DNA from: Triparma columacea
Lineage: Eukaryota > Sar > Bolidophyceae > Parmales > Triparmaceae
Direction: 5' to 3'
NCBI GenBank assembly: GCA_030267965.1
Contig: BRYA01000737.1
Location: 16,176 to 51,441 of the forward strand
Length of the DNA stretch: 35,266 nt
Within the stretch, counting starts at the first letter, position 1. The number at the start of each line of letters is the position of its first letter. The notes below the pieces were generated by a model. It was not told the origin of the DNA. It worked only from the letters and a program-made list of their open reading frames with translations, and ran no database searches. The position numbers and the translations under genes are program-made. Below, piece by piece: positions 1 through 9,087 of the stretch.

Positions 1-743
1 ATGATCATCAATATGAACGGGAGGAGGTGGGTCAAGGTGGTGAACAACGCACTTTGGAGCTTCGGGGAGCTTTGCCTGAGGTGCATGGGACAGGTGAGAA
101 CAAACTGATGGCTTTACGAATGCAAACAACGGGAGGACATCTTATCACTAACGCAACTCTTATCGACCACCCCACACAGCCTGCGCCCCTCCTGCCATTC
201 CAAGACAAGATTCTTTCAGCAATCATCCCTCTGCTCATGTCTCAGCAGGTGGGAATCGAGGAGAACGCATCGGCTTGCATGGGGAGGATGTGCATGGTGG
301 ACGGGAGGGGCTTCGGCCTCGAGACTGTCATGGTGGGGAAAATGGATACTTGGTTTAACGGGATTGGGTGCATTTACGACAGGAGCGAGAAGAGGGATGC
401 TCTCAAGGGTTGCCTTGCCTGCATCAGGGCTCACCCTGCCCTCGTGATGGACGAGGGCTCCCGTAGGAGCGCCGTTTCAGGCTTTCTAATGATGATCGCC
501 AGCTTCCACGTTAGGGTTGAGGAGGGTGGAGACTTTAGACAAGTAGAATTTGACGATCTTCACAACGCGTGCTACAGCTTCCAGAGCTGGCCGGGGGACT
601 TGGGGGACGAGCTGAGGGCGGAGGTCGGGGGGGTCATCCAGGAGATTGGAAGAGGGCTTGGGGCGGAGGCTGGAATCGTTATCAAGGCGCTGCCCAAGAA
701 CGTGAAGATATTATTGAAGGACGAGTGGTCAATCAGCGTCTAA
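1..743 (+). CDS. Transportin / karyopherin-beta2 C-terminal part (5' end outside window)
   Basis: Model: exons 1-93 and 180-743, intron 94-179 (86 nt, donor GTGAGA, branch-like CTAAC near 149, acceptor CACACAG), phase 0. The joined protein reads ALWSFGELCLRCMGQ then PAPLLPFQDKIL, which follows the end of human transportin-1 (the NNATWAIGE, LLENTAITIGRLG and NEEKDSAFRGIC stretches have counterparts NNALWSFGE, IEENASACMGRM and SEKRDALKGCLA). Transportins are HEAT-repeat nuclear import receptors that carry PY-NLS cargo and release it on Ran-GTP binding; this piece is the last HEAT repeats, which form the cargo-binding arch. It ends in LPKNVKILLKDEW, like the family C terminus LPLKERLAAFYGV. The N-terminal majority lies upstream of the window, so no start can be given. 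The family call is strong; which transportin paralogue is uncertain. Confidence 0.85.
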   Translation, partial: DHQYEREEVGQGGEQRTLELRGALPEVHGTGENKLMALRMQTTGGHLITNATLIDHPTQPAPLLPFQDKILSAIIPLLMSQQVGIEENASACMGRMCMVDGRGFGLETVMVGKMDTWFNGIGCIYDRSEKRDALKGCLACIRAHPALVMDEGSRRSAVSGFLMMIASFHVRVEEGGDFRQVEFDDLHNACYSFQSWPGDLGDELRAEVGGVIQEIGRGLGAEAGIVIKALPKNVKILLKDEWSISV

Positions 744-839
744 ATAAGAAGGCAGGTTGTATCATTTCGACTTATGGATTTTAAGTGCATGCAACCAATT
801 TACAGAGGTATCTATTCTATCATCTTCCTCAACACATAA

Positions 840-861
840 CATCATCATCATCATCATCATT
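840..861 (+). repeat. (ATC)n trinucleotide run
   Basis: About seven ATC units lie in the 135 nt gap between the transportin stop (743) and the end of the convergent JmjC-like gene (879). It is non-coding in both gene models and probably sits in a 3' UTR. Confidence 0.7.
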
Positions 862-878
862 CACCTCCCACCCCCTCC

Positions 879-1989
879 TCAGTATGGCTTCCCTTCAATG
901 GAGGCCGTGTCCCTCACGCCCGTCTTGTTGCTGAAGGCAATGTCCGTGAAATACTTAGCGCCGGTCCAGTTGAAGCAGTCGTTCCACAGGGTCAGCGGAG
1001 AAGAGTCCATGTGAGCCAGCCTCATGGTGAAGATCTCAGGGTTGTGGGTGAGGTTCATGAACTTATGGATGCAAGCAGAATTGTTGAAAAGAAGGACGTC
1101 GCCCGCCTCGACTTCGAATGTCCAGTACCCGGGAATCGTCTCAAGCCACTCGAGCTTGGTCCCTGTCGTGTCGTCGTCCCTGACGAAGACAGAGTCGTAG
1201 CCCTGTATGAGAGACTGAAGGGTTAGCTAAAGAGGGGCGACATAGAGGGTGCGATATGGAAGGATAAATGGGACAGCAACTAGCTTGTTAAGTCGAACTC
1301 ACCTTGCCAAAGTTTAGTAGAGAGTTATACTGGCGGGGGACTATGTAAACCTTCTTGCGTCCCCTCCTGCAATAGTAAAAGTTGTAAGAGGGGAAGCTAT
1401 CAATGTGGGCGTAGCCGCCCTTGTACCCTCCGCTGAAACGGGCCAAGTACAGGACTCTCTTCCCAATGTAGTGCTTGATCCATTTGGACATTTCGCCAAG
1501 CGATGGGAGTGTGTATTGGTCGATCAGAAGCTTGTCCTCAGGGGTCCCTGGGGGGATCTCAGGGGCGAACTTGGAGAGCGCGTCAAACATTTGCGACGGG
1601 ACATTCTGCGAAGAGTCAAGTCATGAGAGGGATGAGAAATAAGCAACTACTGGGATTGTATCGCTTCACTCCCCGTCCCCACTCTCCCTCACCTTGATCA
1701 TAACAGGCTCAGACCTCTGTACGTACTCCCTCAGGGTCTCTGGCGAGAGGTCAGCGGCCTCAAGGACGTCAAACTTGAATTGTCTCCCACCAACGGCTCC
1801 CTCCTCCTTCATTGAGCTAGCCGGGGGCAGGTCAGGGATGGAAGTCTCCCTACCAAGGGTGAAAAGCAGCAGAGGGAACTCAATCATTGTGAGGCCAATC
1901 ATGACGATGAAGCATCGCCCGATGTGTAACCCGTGCAAAATGGTGGAGACAAATGTCTTGGCAACCTGAGGGAGAGGGTTGAGAACCAT
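879..1989 (-). CDS. Membrane-anchored JmjC/cupin-like Fe(II)/2-oxoglutarate oxygenase-fold protein
   Basis: Three exons on the minus strand: 1989-1693, 1605-1303 and 1202-879; introns 1606-1692 (87 nt) and 1203-1302 (100 nt), both phase 0 with GTGAG donors. The product is 307 residues. Residues about 25-46 form one hydrophobic segment, so it is probably a single-pass membrane protein. The C-terminal two thirds look like a cupin-8/JmjC fold: H166-I-D168 in YAHIDSFPSYNFYY is the HxD half of an iron site, and H246 in NNSACIHKF, after GDVLLFNN, is a good distal histidine. This supports a 2-oxoglutarate-dependent oxygenase or hydroxylase, but the substrate cannot be told. The start is the ATG at 1989; the reading frame is open slightly further upstream without another ATG. 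It is convergent with transportin and divergent from the gene starting at 2155, with a 165 bp shared upstream region. Confidence 0.75.
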
Positions 1990-2154
1990 ATTCAGACTGT
2001 GTATCAATCGGACAACTAACAGAGCTGAAGGTATTGTGTTGTTTACGGACTAAGATGTGGTGTTTAAAGCGGTGACTTGCCTCAAAATTTATTTTGTTGC
2101 GATATCCGAGAAATAAAAGGGGAATTTAGGTCCAGAATAGAATGAATGTAGGCA

Positions 2155-2795
2155 ATGACGAACGTTCTTGGACCGAGAGAATCAGAGGAGGAAATTTCTA
2201 AAGGGAAAGAAAGGTTAGCAGGTGAGGCAAAGGCGATTGCTTTGGCAGATCGAAGAGATGCGGAGGAGAAGTGGGGCAAGTTGAGCTTGAGACGACAGGT
2301 GAACCTGTAATATGAGTTCGCGCAACAGAGAAATGATCGGCAACCAGAAGTCACCGACGATGTGCCCGATTTCGTAACGATGGCCGAAGATTCGGAGAAG
2401 AAGCTATTTCCACATACTTAGGGACCCCCTACTCACTAATCACTCGCGCCTAATTTTTCGTCCACGACCAGCTATCTGGGACTAAAGGGCCTCTACTAAT
2501 CGATTAAATCAGATTTTGCAGCCCCCCCCAGGCTCTTCAACTTCCAGAAACGAGTCCAAGTGATGGTTGCGAGGGTTATCCCTGAAGCATCACCGGACCC
2601 GGCGAAACCTAACGCAATGGCAAGGAGAAAATCTGTCGTTGCCGACTTTGAGATGGCGATTGCGGAGGAACTTATGAAGGGCGCAGGTGAGAAAACCTCT
2701 GCGAGGAGCTTGGAGTCAGTATCGCAGAGCTGCTACCACTGTAAGAAAATGTTAGACCCGTAATTCCCCGACACACAAACGCACACACACACGCG

Positions 2796-2826
<31 letters not shown>

Positions 2827-3685
2827 GCCGTTCCATAGTGTACTAAGCCGTACCGAATTATTACTAACCCCCCCCCCTCACACACAAGCTGCCGAGGACG
2901 TAAAAAACCAGACCCTCAGGATCGGGCTCGCAACAACGGAGCCTTTTGTGATAAATACCAAGGAGACTGTTGTGTTTTGTTTGTTCGGACAAAAGGCGTC
3001 TGACTTCGTCTTCAAAAAGGTACTCTCAAATGTTCTTATTTGCGCGATCTTAATTGTCTCGTTTTGGGTTGGTGGAATAGTGGGTATGTTGGTATACATA
3101 GGTTATGCTAGCGAGGACTTAATTCCGCTCAGTTGTCTTTTTCTACCAGCAAACATCGTTGTCATTTTGATGCAAAATGTCTCGCTTCTGAAGCGAATAA
3201 GCAAAACATTTGATGCGTGGCTGCTTTCGTTTTATGTCCTCGGCTCTGTCGTATGCCTCACCATGTCGGTATCAAGCTGGAAGAGAAAGTTTTTCCCAAT
3301 AGCAGCACTTCTTCCCTTTTATGGTGCGATAACTCTGGACAGTTTGCCAAGCAAAATGCGAGTGTACGTAGGGCGAGGCGGCATGACACTCTGCTTTTTG
3401 TACTGCCTCGGCATTTCAATCATGATCAATAGAAATTCCCTGCTGAACATGGAACCGAGTACCTTCTCCTTTGGTGGGCTGGAGCAGAGCACCCTGACCC
3501 TCGCCATGAACTTCAATGTGAATTTTTGTTTCTTCTGCCTCAAAGTATTGAACCAAGTGTTTCGCTTCCCAAAGCGTTTTTCATTGCTAACCAGCAAGCT
3601 CAAGTCTATAAAGGCAGAGGCAACAATGGTGCACGAAATGAATTCCAGCGTAGAGAAAGTTAGGAAAGGAGAGGTGGGTGTTTAG
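2155..3685 (+). CDS. Polytopic membrane protein of unknown function
   Basis: Proposed exons: 2155-2298, 2548-2686 and 2889-3685. The second junction is well supported: exon 2 ends in phase 1 (G) and exon 3 supplies CT, giving KGA-A-EDVKNQTLR, with donor GTGAGA and a CTAAC branch site. The first junction (249 nt intron, phase 0) is less certain. About 359 residues: a charged soluble N-terminal third rich in Lys, Arg and Glu (start MTNVLGPRESEEE), then five or six hydrophobic segments, e.g. around VLICAILIVSFWVGGIVGML, CLFLPANIVVILM, LLSFYVLGSVVCLT, FFPIAALLPFYG, MTLCFLYCLGISIM and FNVNFCFFCLKVL. I do not recognise the family and see no transporter or receptor signature. The second intron holds a CA/CG microsatellite. 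The stop codon (3683-3685) overlaps by two bases the stop of the minus-strand fragment ending at 3682. Confidence 0.6.
2774..2827 (+). repeat. (CA)n(CG)n(CA)n microsatellite in an intron
   Basis: An alternating purine-pyrimidine tract of over 50 nt (CA runs flanking a CG run) inside the second intron of the polytopic membrane protein gene. Such tracts can adopt Z-DNA and are usually length-polymorphic. Confidence 0.9.
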
Positions 3686-3831
3686 ACCTTCCCCTTCTCG
3701 ATCACGTGGTGTGCATCGAGCTTAAAAGCATGCTCAGAGGCGCCCCCGAGGAACGGAACAGTGCCCTTGTAAATTACAGCCTGCCCGTAATCTTCGCAAT
3801 CCGACTCAAGCCAACATTTAGCGCCACGGTA
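3682..3831 (-). pseudogene. C-terminal fragment resembling arsenite methyltransferase (ArsM/AS3MT)
   Basis: The minus strand reads KCWLESDCEDYGQAVIYKGT, then a short insert, HAFKLDAHHVIEKGKV and a stop. The CEDYGQ-x-x-x-YKGT...F-x-LD-x-HH...E-x-GK pattern is that of the region near the C terminus of algal and bacterial arsenite S-adenosylmethionine methyltransferases, which normally continues into a V-CGNTA-like segment that is absent here. Codon use (AAG, CTC, TTC, TAC, GGC) is gene-like. There is no in-frame ATG and no upstream exon that I can join with confidence; a stop lies just upstream of the open stretch. None of the N-terminal SAM-binding motifs or catalytic cysteines is present within this window. 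The likeliest reading is a relic of an ArsM gene; a terminal exon of an undetected small gene is the alternative. The rest of 3832-4011 holds nothing else I can support. Confidence 0.45.
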
Positions 3832-4011
3832 ATTATTCGGGTGAGAGGTATGTGTTGTTGCATTGTAAACCAAGACAATTATTTTTCACCGTCTTGTTGT
3901 TGAAGTGTCACCAAAAGGAAAAGGCATCGACAAATAATTGCTTTGGATTGGAGAGGAGCTGCAGCTGCCCTCTTCTTTCGTCTTCTTCTCCCACTCACTT
4001 TCTCCCAAAAC

Positions 4012-4705
4012 ATGGATAAGGCACTTAACACGTTGCTCCGGCCAGGTAAGGGTGTCAAGGTTCCTTAATTTCGCACACTGTCCCACCTTTTCACTGTATG
4101 GTATCGAAGGGGGCGTGTAAATGCTCCCCATCAATCCTTCGGTTCGGAATCTGTATTTGCTGTGATTTTAGGTCCCCTGGTTAGGATTTGTTTGGTTTAG
4201 ACCGTCACAACCCTGATAATATATGAGATAGTGGCTTGTAATACCACAAGAGTCCCCCACAATCCCCCCCTTACCTAAATTTGTGTATTTTCGGAGCAAA
4301 GGACCGATATCCGAAATGTATGTCTCCCAATATTGACCTCCACCCACCCTCTCCTCACCCCTCCCGTCCCAACCACCCGCTCCTACTTGTTAAGTTGCCG
4401 GTTTTTACCAGCGCCAGGTGGCCAAGTCTCTTGCTTCTTACGGTTTGAACTACGAGGATTGCATGATTGAGAAGAATGAGGTCCAGGAGGCCCTTTACCT
4501 CGCTCCTAACGACATCATGGTCGGAAGGAACCGCCGCATCAAGAGGGCGATGGATCTCTCTTTCAAGAAGAAGAACCTTGCCACTTACGCCCCTGAGTTA
4601 GCCAAGGCTGCCGAGGACCAGGCATATCAGTTCCAAATCTCAGAGACTGTGCAGAAGATTAGGGACAGGGATGAGGAGCGGGAGCTACTTCACAAGGGCT
4701 GGTAA
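4012..4705 (+). CDS. UQCRB: Cytochrome b-c1 complex subunit 7 (14 kDa subunit, UQCRB/QCR7)
   Basis: Two exons: 4012-4045 and 4395-4705, with a 349 nt intron in phase 1 (donor GTAAGG, acceptor TTGTTAAG). The phase forces the acceptor at 4393-4394 rather than the more attractive TTTTTACCAG sixteen bases on, and yields a 114-residue protein starting MDKALNTLLRPVAGFYQRQ, close to the family's usual 110-125. The core YGLNYEDCMIE...EALYLAPNDIMVGRNRRIKRAMDLS is diagnostic: family members have a YGL-x-x-DD motif, EAL-x-x-LP and R-x-x-R-x-x-RA-x-x-LS. It is a matrix-side subunit of respiratory complex III, contacting cytochrome b near the quinone site. As in most members there is no clear cleavable presequence. 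It ends in HKGW. The first exon is only 34 nt, and the start codon lies in a CATG, so an antisense ATG overlaps it; I see no gene using that. Confidence 0.88.
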
Positions 4706-5203
4706 AGAATCTAGTTTAGAGTGGAGGGTGAATTAATTTGAAGGTGTTTTACTCCAATCCCCTCCACTTTTTGCCTGTTGTGTATTCCCGTTGTCTTTCC
4801 CGCCCCTCATGATATATTCCGAAACGAGATCCCCGTCAGCGTCCGAGTAGTACATCACCCTGGACCCCACGAAAACATGGGTAAAATTATAGAACGACAT
4901 CAAAACTCAAGGATTCCGAAGAAACACACCAACCACTTTGTTTTTTTCTTTTCTGCTATTTCTTCCCCCACACCCAGAATTTAGCTTCAACTGCCGTTCT
5001 GTTGCATCCTCCAGACTTCGCTATTCTGTTTTATGTGGTGAAGGTCCATATTTACTTAAACACAATCACAAACTGCTTCTCAGTTATCTTTTCTCGCCGG
5101 CTCTGCCTGTTGTTTATTCTCCCCCCCGGGTTTTTCTCTCCTCTTTTCGAGTGTGCCCAATCGACACGACCTTAACCTCTGACTATCTTCGATAATTGTT
5201 CTC
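4706..5203. other. Intergenic, no gene seen
   Basis: About 500 bases between two plus-strand genes. The stretch is T/C-rich toward its right end and probably holds the 3' UTR of the bc1 subunit gene and the promoter and 5' UTR of the next gene. Open frames here lack family resemblance and biased codons. No RNA gene or repeat was noticed. Confidence 0.5.
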
Positions 5204-5653
5204 ATGAGCAACTTTGAGTCAAGCTTTACCGACCTCCTCTCAACTCTGCCTTCTTCTTCCTCGTCAGGGGCGTCAACATCCGCGTCTTCGGACCTTCTTC
5301 GCACAAAGCAGCTTCGAGACAATGGCTCGTTGACGTTGCCGATCACTCCTATCTCTCCCCAGCAGATCGGGGAGGTTTCAAAGAGCAGCAAGGTGTCCCT
5401 TCCTACGGAGGCTGAGTTGAGGGCCAAGGGGGGAGTAAAGCTCCGCACGAATAACGGGGCTGGGCTGCTAGGTGCTGGTTTGTTCGGGGAACTGGACGGC
5501 GGGGGTGGTTTGGAGGGGATAGGCGGCAAGGTGAAGGGTAAGGGCAAACATAAGGGTGGAAAGGGGAAAGCTGCGGCAAAGAGGGTGCAGAAGGACACGA
5601 AATTTTCCAAGCACGCCAAACGGCGCGGTGCTCCAAAGGGTAGAACAAAATAA
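5204..5653 (+). CDS. Small basic protein, unknown; possibly nucleolar
   Basis: An uninterrupted 149-residue frame starting with an ATG (MSNFESSFTDLLSTLP). The N-terminal half is Ser/Thr-rich, the middle is Gly-rich, and the last 45 residues are strongly basic, with GKGKHKGGKGKAAAKR and a terminal FSKHAKRRGAPKGRTK. Such Lys/Arg-rich, low-complexity tails are common in nucleolar and ribosome-biogenesis factors, but that role is inference only. I do not recognise a domain. Its stop codon is only 17 nt from the stop codon of the convergent gene ending at 5671, so their 3' UTRs must overlap. Confidence 0.65.
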   Translation: MSNFESSFTDLLSTLPSSSSSGASTSASSDLLRTKQLRDNGSLTLPITPISPQQIGEVSKSSKVSLPTEAELRAKGGVKLRTNNGAGLLGAGLFGELDGGGGLEGIGGKVKGKGKHKGGKGKAAAKRVQKDTKFSKHAKRRGAPKGRTK

Positions 5654-5670
5654 AAGCACGAAACCTTATT

Positions 5671-8600
5671 TTACAATCCAATCCATTCGAGTATGCTGTC
5701 CCAGTCGATTCTATCTTCCGCCGCATCTGCCGAAATGTGCTCGTTCTTGAACCTCTCGTCTATAGTTTTGACGAACGCCACGAATTCTTGAGTCCCGACC
5801 GTCCCATTTCTCGCATTCAAAGAAAACCATTGCCTTATCTTGTCCTCCTCGTCCGGGCTCCAGGCCGGCTCAGCCCCCTCATCACCTGTCCTCCCTCCCC
5901 TCCCAACGTCCAAGCTCCGCCTCACGACCGCTTGCTTCTGCACGGCAAGAAGCTCCACAAATAGGCGAGCGAGAAGGCTTGACCCTCCCGTGTCCTTGAC
6001 TTCCCCCAAGAGCGCAGCAAGGACGCTCTCACCTTCTTTCAGGTCCCTTCCCACCCCTCTCAGCTGCTTCTCCCCCTGCCCCAAACCTTCACCAATGTAA
6101 ATATTGGACGTGGAAGCGACGCTCGCCTGAGGACTCGCCCTCGGTTCAATCGACGTGAACGACGTTTTGGACAGGGCAGGGCTCAACCGCTCTGAGATCC
6201 CATCTTTAACCTGGTCCTCTTCAAAATCACCCTCCCCCTTGCCCAAGGCCCTCTTCCCCTCTATCCAATCCTGCTGCCTGCCCTTTACCTCAATCTCCTC
6301 AGCGACGTGCACCCCCTCCCCTCCCGGGTAGTAGTAGAGCACCGCTGGCGCGTCCCTTTCACCAAACTCCCCCTTGCAAACCCCTGCCCCTCCCCTTATC
6401 CCAACGGGGAGCTTCTCTGAGGTCGCCCCAACGCCCCTCACAAATTCCCTGTCCCTGCCCCCCGATCCTCCAGGCACGACGGCGGTTCCATCCTCCGGAG
6501 TTCCCATAAAGAACAAACCCGATTTTCTCACGTCCCCCCCCTCTGCCCTGCACCTCTCGACCTCCCCGACCATGCTGACGGCAGTTGACGTGACCTTCCC
6601 GTCGAGGAGGATCGAGCTCGGGTTCATAAGTTGGGACTGTACGATGAGCGAAAAAGAAAAGCGAGTCGCAAAAATAATTAGAATGAAAGGGGGTGTGCTG
6701 CTGCTGCTGCTGCTGCTGCTCCTGCAATTTTCGTCGGTATCATCTCCAGCAATTTCCGCAGCTAACATTGCAGTTCGCTTCTGCTGCTCGCGATCTCGCA
6801 TCGCTACGCTCTTTGCTCTTCCCCCCTTACCTTCAAAACTCCCATGACTTCGTGGATCTTCACACTCCTGCACTCAGTGACGTAAAAGTCTACCACAATG
6901 CTCCCCTTCCTCAGCCCAGCTATCTCGACCTTCGCTCCCCCCAGGGCATTGGATATGTCGCTTTTGAAGTCTTGCTCGAACTTCTTGCGGACGGCGCTTT
7001 TGGAAGGGATGCTCTCGACGTCACCAAGGATAGTCATGCTCGCACTGACGCGATAAAATATGTCGCCCTCGTCCTTCAAATCGTAATCCCCTACCCTCCT
7101 CTCCCCCACCATATCTTCCTCCAAATCGTCTTTCACCCTGAAGCCTGCGTCGGAGTCGTTGGCAAAGTTTGATGTGTTTCCTTGTCCACCAATTTCTTCA
7201 GTGTCCATTCCTCCGTCACCGTAGCCTCCGCCACCGATCGATATTGGTTCTGCCCCTTGCATCGGAGACATTTTCTTCATGTAGGGACCCCCCCAGTCGT
7301 GTCCGACAAAGCCAGGAGAGAAAGTTGTTGATTTCATGACTGCGCTCCCCGCATCATTGTCCCTTATCCCTACCCTCAACCCCGGAGTCGTTGCCATTCT
7401 TTCCCCGTCCGACCTCGTCCGTGCCCTCGTGCTCTCGTGCGATTCCCTCAAGGTCCAGCTCTCCCTGAGTCCCATGGCCCCTCCTTTGACAGTCCCCTTT
7501 AGTCTCCCGACCCAGTCGTCGGCTTCCCCGCCGTCAGTCTCCATATCCCACTTGTCTTCAGTCCGTTCCGCTGTGAACGCAACGCCGCCGCAGTACGCCT
7601 TCACTCGCCCTTTGACCCTCCCCCTTGCCTTACCCTTGCCATCGACAACAACCTGGTTAAAATTCCTGCGGGTTGGCGTCATGAGGTGAGGGGGGGGTGA
7701 GGGTAAGGAAGGTGAGGGGGGTGACGAGCAAGAGCCAGATGGGAAGGCACGTTTTCGCGGCCCTTACTCGCCGAGACCATTCCCTCCCCACAACCCCGAC
7801 GACACCTTACCTTTCCCCCCAAATCCCCTGAAAGCCGTCATCCCCTAGGTCCCCCCTCGCTTGCGCTTTCTCCAGCGACAACTCGAGGTCCGTGGCACCG
7901 TTAGCAAGGAGCATGAGGTGGTTGGCAGATAGAGGCATGCTCCCCTTTTGGATCTCAGACTGCTCCTGCAGAACCATGACAACGCACTCTGACAGAAGAT
8001 CCTCACACTCAGAGGCCCTCATGTCCAGGGCGACCTGTTGGGTGGCGTGTATCCTGCAGCCCTCCTTTTGGGTCAAGTTATTAAGCCTGTGGGGATTGAA
8101 GATGGTTGGCTTGGCACCCTTAAACTTCACGGCGACAATCGGCCAGGAACCCTTCCAGTTGTCAGACCAGTCCACCCAGTCGATGGTAATGTCAAAGACG
8201 AAGCCCATCTTACTCCCCGCAGCTCGCCCAACGGGGCGGGGCACAGCAGAGGGGCCAATCACCGGGCGCAGCAGTAAACTTGAAGATACGCAGCTCACCG
8301 TGAAGAGGCCTGTCGCACAGAAGGCGCCCAAGTGAGTCTTGAAGGAGAGGTTCTTGCTAACCTTTCCCCAGATGCCAGTGGAGTGTGAAGCTGAGCGTGG
8401 CACGAGTAGGGACCTAAGGGACAAAAATGCTGTCCCAACGAGCACAGGGGCAGGGTTCGGAATGTGGGAGGAAGGAAGAGGTTGCCTCAGAAGCAAGACA
8501 GTAAGGGATTTTTCAGGCGAGAGGACCTCCTGGAGGGAATCATAAGTAATTTCAGTAGTGCAAGTGACCGCAGAGTTGAAGTGGAATTTCGTGCCTCCCA

Positions 8601-8802
8601 TGGATCCCTTGACCGGGTGAGATGCTGGGGCCCTCAGGAGAAGAGGAGGGTGGTCCTTGAGCTGGAAGGAAAGCGCCAGCGAACGATAGTCAAACGGAGA
8701 CGAAATGAAGTCCATGTGGGCGCATTGGTAGCTTAGCTGAATGGAAATCCGCTTCAATCCAGTGCAAGCAGGGGGCTTCGGAGAAGGGGAAGAATAGGGC
8801 AT
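5671..8802 (-). CDS. 930-residue protein with C2-like and SEA-like regions, unknown function
   Basis: Three exons on the minus strand: 8802-7811, 7665-6831 and 6636-5671; introns 7666-7810 (145 nt, phase 2, GTAAGG...CCGCAG) and 6637-6830 (194 nt, phase 0, GTAAGG...GTACAG). The phase-2 junction rebuilds an Arg codon (WGE-R-NFNQ). The first ATG in frame is at 8802; the frame is open to about 9005 without ATG. The N-terminal 200 residues look beta-rich and C2-like (TAFLSLRSLL, FSVSC-like strands). A later block, from DIFYRVSASMTILGDV to LRKGSIVVDFYVTECRSV, has the strand-helix-GS-x-VVDF pattern of SEA-like ferredoxin folds and continues unbroken across the second junction (GVLK-SQLMNPSSILLDGK). 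The C-terminal part is charged and ends in an EF-hand-like but loop-less helix pair (RQWFSLNARNGTVGTQEFVAF). No signal peptide or certain TM segment. I cannot assign a function. Codon use is like its neighbours. Confidence 0.65.
6696..6720 (-). repeat. (CAG)7 trinucleotide repeat in an intron
   Basis: Seven CTG units on the plus strand (CAG in the sense of the gene) inside the 194 nt intron 6637-6830. The intron is open in the frame of the following exon, so a retained transcript would encode a short polyserine run instead. Confidence 0.85.
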
Positions 8803-9087
8803 GGAGCCGAAGTATGGTCGCGAGAGGAGGGGGGGAGCTTTGTTCCAGAGGATGGATGGGAAGCGAGGAGGGAGCTTTGCAAGGTGTCGGTTGCCCACGG
8901 AGCCCTGGGACGGTGTGTAAGTCTCGTTAAATCTCCTATTAAGAGGAGTCTCTGAGAAGGAGTTTAAAATTCGCTCCTGGGAGGAACCTGGTTTCGGACT
9001 GAATTTCGACTAATTTCGACAAATCGCTTTCGATTGAAAAAATAGTTCGAGGCCTCGGGATAAGCACAATATAGATGTTTTTGAAGC

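Noticed and set aside
3886..4134. Minus-strand 82-residue frame across the start of the bc1 subunit gene, with an ATG overlapping the plus-strand start (shared CATG)
   Set aside because: No family resemblance, and a join to the ArsM-like fragment could not be made in phase with a good acceptor.
4395..4417. Acceptor TTTTTACCAG at 4411 for the bc1 subunit gene
   Set aside because: It looks stronger, but puts the exons out of phase with the only good first exon; the acceptor at 4394 keeps the frame and gives a family-like N terminus.
4778..5195. Short plus-strand frames in the gap after the bc1 subunit gene
   Set aside because: Weak codon bias, T/C-rich composition and no recognisable motif; probably UTR and promoter.
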